From the NCBI GenBank assembly GCA_964404395.1, contig CAYOKA010000146.1:1-5558 (forward strand): a DNA stretch of 5,558 bases, given 5' to 3'. The DNA comes from JAAYBT01 sp964404395. Lineage in GTDB: Bacteria; Bacillota; Clostridia; Acetivibrionales; DTU013. Both the position numbers and the translations under genes were made by a program. Within the stretch, counting starts at the first letter, position 1; every line of letters starts with the position of its first letter. Positions 1 to 5,558 of the stretch are shown piece after piece. Below the pieces are notes generated by a model. It was not told the DNA's origin and searched no databases. It saw nothing but the letters and a program-made list of their open reading frames with translations.

Positions 1-1
1 C

Positions 2-787
2 GGTTTTCTATGTGATTTCAACAGCATATTTCCTAGGGACCTCGAATTTATTAAACGGCTGTTTATTAGCGTTGGAGTAGTAGCTGGGCTTTGGCTTCTT
101 ATATTCATAATGTGCTGTGCGTATATTCGTATGAAGAAAAGGGTAATTGTTCTTGATGCGGGAAATGAACATTATGTGTATGTTGAATACGGGGACCTAT
201 TTGAACAAAAAGAGAATAACAGCATAATTATTATCACAGCAAATAGATGTTTTGATACAATTGTGGATGATGACTTGATTTCTAATGCTACAATCCATGG
301 TATGGCAATCAATAATATTGTAGCCAATGGATGTTCTCAGGAAGAATTAAACGCTGTCCTACGGAGCGATCTGAGAGCAAAGGGAAATAAGCCGGAAGTT
401 ATTCTCGATAGAAGTCAGAAGCGCAAAGGTAATTTGGAAAGGTATCCTGTTGGTTCAATTGCAGAGTTTAAACAAAACAAGGTTATATATTTTTTTCTCG
501 GTATGTCGGCGTTTGATAGTAAATTACATCCAAGTACAACGGACGAAGAATATGTATTAACAATACAAAGGGTACTTCAGTACTGTTGGGACAGATCACA
601 AAGACAACCAATTTATATGCCTATTATTGGTACAAGCGGAATGGATATAAAGAGGAGCGAACGTATGCTTTTAGAGTACATGGTCAAGACGATTCAAATG
701 AACGATAATATCATAAATGCGGATATTCACATCGTTATTTATTATACAAGGCGTTCAGATATTTCTATTCAAGGTTTAAGGGGGTAA
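2..787 (+). CDS. thsA: ThsA, type II Thoeris effector (membrane helix + Macro-like domain), 5'-truncated
   Basis: The frame is open from base 2, so the gene starts before the window; the first internal ATG (110) lies inside the membrane helix and is not the real start. The visible 261 residues begin with the end of a loop, then a hydrophobic helix at about 20-42, a basic stop-transfer stretch (RMKKR, 43-47), and a Macro-like domain from about 48 to the end. Recognisable landmarks are YGDLF (63-67), ITANRCFDT (78-86) and the late strand-loop IYMPIIGTSG (204-213). This matches the ThsA Macro family (DUF6430). In type II Thoeris, such a domain senses the TIR-made histidine-ADP-ribose signal and activates the membrane-bound effector, leading to abortive infection. 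A first membrane helix, usual in the family, would lie upstream. The gene ends 6 bases before the TIR gene start, as expected for an operon. Family assignment is strong; signal and mechanism are taken from the family. Confidence 0.82.
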   Translation, partial: GFLCDFNSIFPRDLEFIKRLFISVGVVAGLWLLIFIMCCAYIRMKKRVIVLDAGNEHYVYVEYGDLFEQKENNSIIIITANRCFDTIVDDDLISNATIHGMAINNIVANGCSQEELNAVLRSDLRAKGNKPEVILDRSQKRKGNLERYPVGSIAEFKQNKVIYFFLGMSAFDSKLHPSTTDEEYVLTIQRVLQYCWDRSQRQPIYMPIIGTSGMDIKRSERMLLEYMVKTIQMNDNIINADIHIVIYYTRRSDISIQGLRG

Positions 788-793
788 AAAATA

Positions 794-1312
794 ATGGTTA
801 GAACAAAAACGTATATAGCAGCAGATTGGGATACAGATAGTAACGCAATAGAACAATTACACGAATGGAATAACAGAAAGTATTGGGGCCTCTCATTTCA
901 TGATGCGCACGATTTAACACAAGCACGTGATTCGAGTTTGAATTGTAGTATAAAGAGTTCACTTTCAATAAGACTTAATGCCTCTAGGACGTTCGTACTT
1001 ATAGTGGGTAAGAACACCAAATTCCTCAAAAGTGGTAGTTGTCAATACTGTGGCAGCTATAATAGCAGGAAAAAATGCTGTGCAAGGGGCTATTCAGTGG
1101 ACTATCGTAGCTATATTGAGTATGAGTGCGAAAAAGCAGTTAACGATGGATTAAACATTATTGTTCTACATAAAGCAGCAAGCGTTGACAAATCAGAATG
1201 TCCAAACGTGATAAAGGATCAAGGGGTGCACAGACGTATGTGGAAATATGAAGATGGAAAATATTACTGGGATTATCAATCTGTAAAGGAGGCTTTTGAT
1301 TATTATGAGTAA
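794..1312 (+). CDS. thsB: ThsB, TIR-like signal-producing protein of Thoeris
   Basis: A complete 172-residue protein with the TIR-like fold pattern of the ThsB/DUF1863 (MTH538-like) family. It has a first strand KTYIAADWD (5-13), a helix, GLSFHDAHD (32-40), a long helix, the strand TFVLIVG (66-72), and the segment YIEYECEKAV (107-116) followed by the strand NIIVLH (121-126). By position, E111 corresponds to the catalytic glutamate of NADase TIR domains. The expected role is to cleave NAD on phage infection and make the nucleotide signal read by the neighbouring Macro-domain ThsA. The ATG at 794 has a good ribosome binding site, AAGGGGG at 778-784, overlapping the end of thsA, so the two genes are probably translated together. 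A cysteine cluster between the TIR strands (C83, C86, C95, C96) could bind metal. Length is normal for a stand-alone ThsB. Enzyme activity is inferred from family. Confidence 0.85.
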   Translation: MVRTKTYIAADWDTDSNAIEQLHEWNNRKYWGLSFHDAHDLTQARDSSLNCSIKSSLSIRLNASRTFVLIVGKNTKFLKSGSCQYCGSYNSRKKCCARGYSVDYRSYIEYECEKAVNDGLNIIVLHKAASVDKSECPNVIKDQGVHRRMWKYEDGKYYWDYQSVKEAFDYYE

Positions 1313-1332
1313 AGGCTTGGAGGGGAATTGAA

Positions 1333-1366
1333 GGGAATTGGGGACAGCCCCCTTTTCCACCATTAA
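1333..1366. repeat. REP-like palindromic repeat, copy 1
   Basis: The block runs GGG-AATT-GGGG-ACAG-CCCC, then CTTTTCCACCATTAA. It contains a palindromic core and closely resembles a second block about 99 bases downstream in the same orientation, sharing the order GGG-AT-GGG, CCC-TT and CACCATT. It lies in a GC-richer stretch unlike the flanking genes. Such extragenic palindromic repeats are often scattered by REP-associated (Y1/RAYT) transposases, but no such gene is in the window. Whether it occurs elsewhere in the genome cannot be seen here. Confidence 0.4.
1340..1355 (+). terminator. Possible weak intrinsic terminator after thsB
   Basis: GGGG, a four-base ACAG loop, CCCC, then CTTTT, about 30 bases after the thsB stop. 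The stem is only 4 G-C pairs and the T run is short, so termination would be weak. The same bases are part of a REP-like repeat, which could be the hairpin's real origin. Confidence 0.3.
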
Positions 1367-1431
1367 ATGTAAAACGAAGAGAATTGGTCGAAAAATGATG
1401 ATTCTTTTTTGCCGGTTTTTGTGAGACGGCG

Positions 1432-1462
1432 GGGATAGGGTCATCTCCCTTAACACCATTTA
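1432..1462. repeat. REP-like palindromic repeat, copy 2
   Basis: GGGGATAGGG-TCATCT-CCCTTAACACCATTTA parallels copy 1 in sequence order and orientation. The internal inverted repeat is AGGG (1437-1440) with CCCT (1447-1450) around a 6-base loop. The copies are imperfect, so they are old or belong to a variable family. The GC-rich composition continues to about 1500, where the sequence becomes AT-rich again. The rest of the 1313-1611 spacer shows no supported coding sequence, and I could not identify a convincing promoter in it. Confidence 0.38.
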
Positions 1463-1611
1463 CGAGGCTCTGCACCAGTCTCCCGGTCCCTGTTTTGAGC
1501 TATGAATTAGTAAACTACTTTAAAGAATGTAAGGACAACGTATCTTTAAATGGCTAACATTTTTCCGTATTCGTAATTTGTTTCGTAAAGGTGGTGTTTC
1601 ATATAAAGAAA

Positions 1612-2032
1612 ATGAAAGTAGCTTTGTTTGACAAACAGCTACTCAAGCAATTTGGTTCGGTAGTTTCAGGAATAAGTATTGTACTATCGCTTGTTGTGAT
1701 TTTTGCAGATATTCCTGATAAAATTAAGACACCATTAGGGCGTGGATTTGTTGTATTATTAATTTTGGGCTATATCATAACGTGGTTTCGGGCCAACAGA
1801 ATTTTATGCCGGACGCACAGTTGTAATTCCTTTGTTTGGTTCAGGAATAACCCGGTTTCGTGGTTACGATATGATTAATGACCAAGAGCTTCTTGAAATA
1901 TTGATATGGTCGTTTAAAATCAGTCGAATTAGATTTACATATCCAGCGCAGGTGACTATTATTATTCATCCCGATAAGAAAGACCGAATAAATTTTTATG
2001 ATTTGAAAGGTGGGGACTGTAGTGTCTTATAG
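1612..2032 (+). pseudogene. Second thsA copy, broken: membrane helices plus Macro C-terminus, core deleted and frameshifted
   Basis: From ATG 1612 the sequence encodes MKVALFDKQLLKQF, then two membrane helices (about 15-34 and 46-59) joined by a short loop, ending WFRANRI near base 1803. At about 1798-1812 the homology jumps to the next frame and to the far end of the Macro domain: GRTVVIPLFGSGITRF, then a helix and the strand QVTIIIHPDKK, ending at TAG 2032. This C-terminal part aligns with RQPIYMPIIGTSG and onward in the intact thsA upstream. About 155 residues of the Macro core, including the GDLF and NRCFDT region, are therefore missing, and the deletion is not a multiple of three. The original frame stops at 1878, giving an 88-residue double-helix membrane peptide without a sensor. 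The start choice is moderate: GTG 1591 is possible but lacks a good ribosome binding site. A functional Macro protein is very unlikely. Confidence 0.8.
2006..2015 (+). promoter_or_regulatory. Ribosome binding site deciding the second thsB start
   Basis: AAAGGTGGGG lies 6 bases before GTG 2022. The alternative GTG at 2010 overlaps this site, so 2022 is the better start. The site lies inside the surviving 3' end of the broken thsA, which may explain why that remnant has been kept. Confidence 0.65.
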
Positions 2033-2588
2033 AAACGGAAACTATTCAGCATTTTATGTTGATGAGCCTTTTAGCGAAAGTAATTTAGGTGCATCAGCAA
2101 CTAAAGATTTTGTATCATACAATCTTCTTAAAGCATGGAAATCAACCGATAGCGATTTCCCCTTCAATGATTCTCATAACAAAAATTATAATGTCAGGGA
2201 CGGTAGCGATTGGGAAAGCACCCTTAAGCCCAGGCTTCATGACCGGATCAGTAACTCAAAAACCATTATTCTCTTTTTGAGTTCAATTACTAAGAATAGT
2301 CGTGCTTTGAGAGAAGAAATTGATTATGGAATTAATACCAAGGGATTGCCTGTAATTGTTGTATATCCGGAGTTTAGTGAGAAAAGTGATATTGTAACTA
2401 CAGAAAAGGAGTTTAAAAAGCAAATTACAGACTTGTGGGACCAATTACCAAAGTTTCGCGATTCTATGAAGAATGTTCCCACGCTCCATGTTCCAAACAA
2501 GAAAGCCTTGATAAAGTCAGCTTTGAATGATTCGGATTTTATGGTAAACACGAAATGTGATGCAAATACATATTTTTATGCGCCTTAA
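2022..2588 (+). CDS. thsB: Second ThsB-type TIR-like protein
   Basis: A 188-residue protein from GTG 2022. It begins RNGNYSAFYVDEPF (4-17), then SNLGASATKDFVSYNLLKAW (20-39), a phosphate-binding-loop-like DSHNKNYNVRDGSDWE (50-65), the strand KTIILFLSS (80-88), NSRALREEIDYGI (92-104) and the strand PVIVVYPEF (110-118). This is the MTH538/DUF1863 TIR-like architecture found in Thoeris ThsB proteins. E99 is positioned as the catalytic glutamate. The reading frame is undamaged although its own thsA is broken. The start overlaps the end of that thsA remnant by 11 bases. It is only remotely similar to the first ThsB, mainly in fold landmarks, so the two probably respond to different phage triggers or form different complexes. 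Its expected output is the same class of NAD-derived signal, which the intact ThsA upstream could sense; that link is inference. Confidence 0.82.
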   Translation: MSYRNGNYSAFYVDEPFSESNLGASATKDFVSYNLLKAWKSTDSDFPFNDSHNKNYNVRDGSDWESTLKPRLHDRISNSKTIILFLSSITKNSRALREEIDYGINTKGLPVIVVYPEFSEKSDIVTTEKEFKKQITDLWDQLPKFRDSMKNVPTLHVPNKKALIKSALNDSDFMVNTKCDANTYFYAP

Positions 2589-2636
2589 GTTTAATCAATA
2601 GTTCCTTGAGAAATATTAAAAGGCTAGCAATATGAG

Positions 2637-2663
2637 GACCGTACGGCGGTTAATTTTTTAACC
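2637..2663 (+). terminator. Terminator-like hairpins after the second thsB
   Basis: GACCG (2637-2641) can pair with CGGTT (2647-2651) and is followed by AATTTTTT. An overlapping alternative is the perfect stem GGTTAA-TTTT-TTAACC (2648-2663). Both sit about 50-75 bases past the stop at 2588 and before the next operon. The stems are short, so efficiency is uncertain. The remaining spacer to 2845 is very AT-rich and probably carries the promoter for the next two genes, but I found no convincing -35/-10 pair. Confidence 0.4.
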
Positions 2664-2834
2664 CCCAAAATCATTTTATTTGTCCTTATGGTCTTGATAT
2701 TGTGGTTCATTAATATGAATCATGGGATATTTAATGATGTATCTTCATTGTACAATACCATGTCTAATAATATTTGTTGTTATGAAAAAATATTATTTGT
2801 AAGGTTCTTTTATATTTTAAATATTAAATGTTTT

Positions 2835-2839
2835 GGAGG
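2835..2839 (+). promoter_or_regulatory. Ribosome binding site of the DGQHR-like gene
   Basis: A perfect GGAGG lies 6 bases before ATG 2846. It falls inside the longer frame that could start at ATG 2828, which argues against that upstream start. Confidence 0.75.
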
Positions 2840-2845
2840 TTTACT

Positions 2846-4018
2846 ATGGATTACTTATTTGATTCTAGGGGAGATTGTATGTCTTTTTTAATGACGCTTG
2901 AGTACCCCAAATATAAAAAAATAGTGGATGCTGCATATGCAAACAAAGGAGGAATCGAAGGACAGCGGGATGTACTTAAGGCTAGTACGGCGATTAGAAT
3001 TCGAAAGAGGATGATCGAAGATATTATTAAAGGTGCAATATTGCCCCCGGTTGTAATAGGAGCAGTTATTGGTAATCAATCATTTGATAATTTTAAGAAT
3101 TTGTCGAAAGAACAGCTAGTATCGTGGTTGGTTGAACATAAAGATGTAGTATCTCTTATTGACGGCATGCAGAGAACTACGGCATTGATGGCAGCCGAAA
3201 AAGAAGCACAAAATGGATTAGCAAATTATAAATTACGTGTAGAGGTTTGGTTAGCAAAAAGTGTTAACCGTTTGATCTATAGAATGTTAATACTAAACAC
3301 TGGTCAGGTTCCATGGGACATAAAGAGACAACTTCAAACGGTATTTAGTTCGTTGCTTAAAAAAATTAAAAATGATGTTCCTGGTATTACAATATATGCA
3401 CAGGATGATAATAAACGTCGTGGTTCTTCTACACAATATCAGGCTAGTGATATTCTAGAACTTTATCTTGTTTTTGGTTCTAGAAAAGAAAAGATTGACA
3501 TAAAGGAAAGGTTGTCTGACGAATTTGTGAGGTTGGATTTTATTGAGGTAACCTCAATTGATGAATCGAGTGATTTGTTTTGTGATGCATTAAGTCTATT
3601 AGGTAGATTAGACAAGTGTTTTGGCAGATATCAAAATGAACGGACAGAAGTTACAGAAAAAGGATTTTTGAACGGTAAGGATATATTTGGGAGTCAACCG
3701 GCACGGGCAGGATTTATTGCTGCTACAGCACAATTAATGTTGGGAAGGCCCGGCAGCACACAATCCAAAACAATAATGAAAGCCAAATGGAAAGAAAAAG
3801 AGAAATTGATGAATACATTACTTGAGGAAATTGAACAACTGGAGGTTCATAAATTAAAAGATTTTTTGGCTTTGGATACCCTTACGGAGAAACTTTCAAA
3901 CAAAAAGGTTCCCAGGATAGGTGATTTTGAACGCGAATTTTTTAAGATAGCTTTCCGTACTATGTATGAGGAATGTGATAATTTAGGTTCACTAGAAGTT
4001 TGTTGGAATGCTTATTAG
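2846..4018 (+). CDS. DGQHR/DUF262-like (ParB/Srx superfamily) domain protein
   Basis: A 390-residue soluble protein. The N-terminal half shows QRDVLKASTAIRIRKRMIED (40-59), then GAILPPVVIGAVIG (63-76), then SLIDGMQRTTALMAAE (103-118). This order (basic helix, PPVV strand, Asp-Gly-x-Gln-Arg-Thr-Thr motif) is that of DGQHR and DUF262 domains, relatives of ParB known from DndB and from GmrSD-type restriction proteins. The segment LNTGQVPWDIKRQL (150-163) fits the conserved Asn-containing helix after the motif. The second half is largely helical and charged, with a probable coiled segment around KAKWKEKEKLMNTLLEEIEQLE. I recognise no known nuclease motif there. No signal peptide or membrane helix is seen. 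ATG 2846 is chosen for its GGAGG site. The next gene starts 9 bases after the stop, so the two form an operon. Likely role: a DNA-binding or nucleotide-dependent sensor/nuclease in defence. The family call is moderate and the function is inferred. Confidence 0.6.
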   Translation: MDYLFDSRGDCMSFLMTLEYPKYKKIVDAAYANKGGIEGQRDVLKASTAIRIRKRMIEDIIKGAILPPVVIGAVIGNQSFDNFKNLSKEQLVSWLVEHKDVVSLIDGMQRTTALMAAEKEAQNGLANYKLRVEVWLAKSVNRLIYRMLILNTGQVPWDIKRQLQTVFSSLLKKIKNDVPGITIYAQDDNKRRGSSTQYQASDILELYLVFGSRKEKIDIKERLSDEFVRLDFIEVTSIDESSDLFCDALSLLGRLDKCFGRYQNERTEVTEKGFLNGKDIFGSQPARAGFIAATAQLMLGRPGSTQSKTIMKAKWKEKEKLMNTLLEEIEQLEVHKLKDFLALDTLTEKLSNKKVPRIGDFEREFFKIAFRTMYEECDNLGSLEVCWNAY

Positions 4019-4027
4019 GTGGGTGCT

Positions 4028-5095
4028 ATGAGCCGTAATATGATAAAGGCTAACCAAAAATTTTTTAGTTACATAATGGATTTTATATTAATTGAATCTT
4101 TAGATTTTGACGTGCATGATTGTAAAAGGTATATTAAAACGAATGAAAATGAAAAAACATGGTTAAAGTATGCAAAGATTTCACAATGTTTTAGATTTTC
4201 AAAAAACTCATATGCGATTTTAATTGAATTTCAAGGAAACGAATATATTTGTTTAATAAATGCTACAAGACAATTAAAACAGCTAACAGATAATTTTGAA
4301 TTTTGTGAGATAAATTCTGGGGTTTTTACCCTTTTGGGGTCTGAAGGGTATCTTAAAATAAAGGATGGGGTAGATAATTTAAAAATTTTAGATGAATTGT
4401 TGTATGATACCACACAACTAAATGAGGAGTATTGTGGTCACGAACTACAAGATATATATCAATATTTTCCTAATATATCGTTATTTAAATTAAATTTTGA
4501 TTTTTCAGAAAATTGTATTAAGGATAATGTTAATTTGTTTTATTGGGTGTTGTGCAATATTTTAGTACAAACGGAGATTCTTTCAAACAATGCCTATGAT
4601 ACTGTAACTATCCAGGCATGGGAAAAAATTATTTTTGAGCAATCTGACATTGATAATTATAATTATAGATGTTTATTATTATCCTATTGTGCCTTAACTT
4701 GGGACATCTCCTATTTATACTTGTACCAATGTTTAGAAGACATATTTATGAGAAGTGCAATTACATCTTTATACAAAAGGTTAAAAATTGAAATGCCTAT
4801 TTTAAATTTCAGCTACTTACTTTCTGATGAACTTGAATGGCAACCAAAGGATTTAGATTGCATACAATCGATAGTGAATGAATTAGATGAAACATCTGAG
4901 GCTTTAAAAAAAATAAGACTTGTGAGCAAGGATGCGGATATAGCCAAGTGGATATACAAAATGAGAAACAGTATTGTTCATAAAACCCAAGAAACATTAA
5001 TAGCGATTGATGATGATGAACAATGGAATAATGCGATTACTGGACTGATATATTTGCTTATCGAAGCAACAGTTGTTGAAGAACCAGAAAGTTAG
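4028..5095 (+). CDS. Unrecognised protein with a C-terminal HEPN-like RNSIVH motif
   Basis: A 355-residue protein. Residues 1 to about 150 are strand-rich (for example SYAILIEFQGNEYICLINA) and match no family I recognise. From about 165 it becomes helical: VLCNILVQTEIL, then ALTWDISYLYLYQCLEDIF near 220-240, then WIYKMRNSIVHKTQE with R313 and H318, and a final hydrophobic helix ITGLIYLLIEA. R-N-x3-H in a late helix of an all-helical domain is the signature of HEPN RNase domains, which cut RNA in many toxin-antitoxin and abortive-infection systems. The last helix is probably part of the domain rather than a membrane anchor. ATG 4028 is preceded by AGGTGGG (4017-4023), which overlaps the upstream stop, implying coupled translation; GTG 4019 is the alternative. 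The gene looks even more AT-rich than its neighbours. DUF262-type proteins paired with HEPN proteins are a recurring defence arrangement. The HEPN call rests on one motif and predicted helices. Confidence 0.5.
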   Translation: MSRNMIKANQKFFSYIMDFILIESLDFDVHDCKRYIKTNENEKTWLKYAKISQCFRFSKNSYAILIEFQGNEYICLINATRQLKQLTDNFEFCEINSGVFTLLGSEGYLKIKDGVDNLKILDELLYDTTQLNEEYCGHELQDIYQYFPNISLFKLNFDFSENCIKDNVNLFYWVLCNILVQTEILSNNAYDTVTIQAWEKIIFEQSDIDNYNYRCLLLSYCALTWDISYLYLYQCLEDIFMRSAITSLYKRLKIEMPILNFSYLLSDELEWQPKDLDCIQSIVNELDETSEALKKIRLVSKDADIAKWIYKMRNSIVHKTQETLIAIDDDEQWNNAITGLIYLLIEATVVEEPES

Positions 5096-5218
5096 TGAGA
5101 TAACCATGTATCAAGACAGTAGGCCAGACTGTTGTATATAGCATTAATGAAATTAAATATTAATCAACATATCATAACCAATTAGATAGTAAAAGCATCA
5201 GAAGAATGGCCAGGCCGG

Positions 5219-5410
5219 ATGACAATGAAATTCCACGAAGGGCTTCTTAAAGACAATTACCTGCATGTCGATGAGACACCGATCCGGGTAATGAAAGAAA
5301 AGGGCAAAAAAGATACTGTCAAATCATATATGTGGGTATATACAACCGGAAGTTATAGTGATAAACAGACTTGTGGGAACTTGTTTATCTATTTACGTTG
5401 GTATTATTGA
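5219..5410 (+). pseudogene. IS66-family transposase fragment
   Basis: The stretch translates to KFHEGLLKDNYLHVDETPIR followed by VMKEKGKKDTVKSYMWVYTTG. This is the core of IS66 transposases (TnpC), where the Asp of DET is the first catalytic residue and SYMWVY follows. Recognisable homology ends near base 5365; the rest of the frame to 5410 does not resemble IS66. The protein of an intact element is several hundred residues long, so only about a tenth remains, with no inverted repeats or accessory genes. In-frame stop TAG 5183 lies just upstream. It is a relic of an insertion between the HEPN operon and the next TIR gene. Confidence 0.75.
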
Positions 5411-5510
5411 GGATTTGGAATATGTAGATTAAGAATTACAAAAAATTATGTGTGCCACCTTGATGGGAAACGAGGCTTTACTAAAAACAAATGAGGAGCG
5501 ATGTGTATGA
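5349..5510 (+). other. Possible decayed gene end before the third TIR gene
   Basis: One frame reads EVIVINRLVGTCLSIYVG and on to IIEDLEYVD, a TAA at 5430-5432, then ELQKIMCATLMGNEALLK and TNEERCV with TGA at 5508-5510. That final TGA overlaps the next ATG as ATGA, a common coupling arrangement between adjacent genes. This suggests, without proving, the degraded 3' end of a gene once cotranscribed with the TIR gene, perhaps damaged when the IS66 element came and went. I recognise no family. The overlap may be chance. Confidence 0.2.
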
Positions 5511-5558
5511 AAATTTTTATTAGCTGGTCTGGAGAAAAGAGTAAAAAAATTGCCGGTT
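5507..5558 (+). CDS. TIR-domain protein, N-terminus only (runs off the window)
   Basis: ATG 5507 starts MKIFISWSGEKSKKIAG before the window ends. The pattern of hydrophobic strand KIFISWSG followed by a basic helix (EKSKKIA) is the first strand and helix of a bacterial TIR domain. GAGGAG at 5493-5498 gives a spacing of 8 bases; the in-frame ATG at 5501 is too close to it. It is of a different TIR subtype from the two ThsB-like proteins. Nothing can be said about the domain that follows. Confidence 0.65.
   Translation, partial: MKIFISWSGEKSKKIAG

Noticed and set aside
1158..1475. Two minus-strand open frames (to 1475 and to 1459)
   Set aside because: They overlap the 3' end of thsB and the REP-like spacer, lack ribosome binding sites and resemble no protein; they are products of the repeat and opposite-strand composition.
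1790..1840. Programmed frameshift restoring the second ThsA
   Set aside because: Reading across the shift would still lack about 155 residues of the Macro core, so this is a deletion and not a recoding site; no slippery heptamer was seen.
2089..2551. Short frames on both strands inside the second thsB
   Set aside because: They are fully contained in a well-supported TIR gene and have no recognisable content.
2828..2845. Upstream ATG 2828 as start of the DGQHR-like protein
   Set aside because: The GGAGG at 2835-2839 lies inside this extension and is ideally placed for ATG 2846.
2688..2891. 67-codon plus-strand frame before the DGQHR-like gene
   Set aside because: It overlaps the next gene's ribosome binding site and start, has no binding site of its own, and its hydrophobic content reflects AT-rich spacer DNA.
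4231..4997. Minus-strand frames inside the HEPN-like gene
   Set aside because: They are contained in a longer supported frame, lack ribosome binding sites and show no family features.
5116..5132. Hairpin ACAGT-AGGCCAG-ACTGT after the HEPN-like gene
   Set aside because: The stem is only 5 pairs and no T run follows, so it is not a convincing terminator.

Overview
The window looks like a piece of an anti-phage defence island from a low-GC Gram-positive bacterium, probably a clostridial-type Firmicute. The basis is AT-rich coding sequence, strong GGAGG/AAGGGGG-type ribosome binding sites, GTG starts, tight same-strand gene packing and the families present. Every supported gene is on the + strand. 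No tRNA, rRNA or CRISPR array was seen. The host assignment is inference.

Layout. (1) 2-1312: a type II Thoeris module. It comprises a 5'-truncated thsA (membrane helix plus Macro-like sensor domain) and a complete thsB (TIR-like signal-producing enzyme) 6 bases downstream. (2) 1313-1611: a GC-richer, non-coding spacer with two imperfect direct copies of a palindromic REP-like repeat. (3) 1612-2588: a second Thoeris-like pair. Its thsA copy is broken: both membrane helices and the C-terminal end of the Macro domain survive, but roughly 155 residues of the domain core are gone and the two remnants are in different frames. The overlapping second thsB is intact and only distantly similar to the first. 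(4) 2589-2845: an AT-rich spacer with a terminator-like hairpin. (5) 2846-5095: a tightly coupled two-gene operon. The first gene has a DGQHR/DUF262-like (ParB/Srx superfamily) motif, D-G-M-Q-R-T-T-A-L. The second is an unrecognised protein ending in a HEPN-like RNSIVH motif. This pair is the best candidate here for an undescribed system. (6) 5096-5506: debris, including an IS66-family transposase fragment. (7) 5507 to the edge: the first 17 codons of a third TIR-type protein.

How it may work together. In type II Thoeris, infection activates a ThsB TIR enzyme that consumes NAD to make a histidine-ADP-ribose signal. The ThsA Macro domain binds the signal, and the membrane-anchored ThsA then kills or arrests the cell. 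Here one apparently functional ThsA may serve two different ThsB proteins, since the second ThsB has lost its own effector. The DGQHR/HEPN pair probably acts separately, perhaps as a nucleic-acid sensor or nuclease with an RNase effector; this is inferred from motifs and context only.
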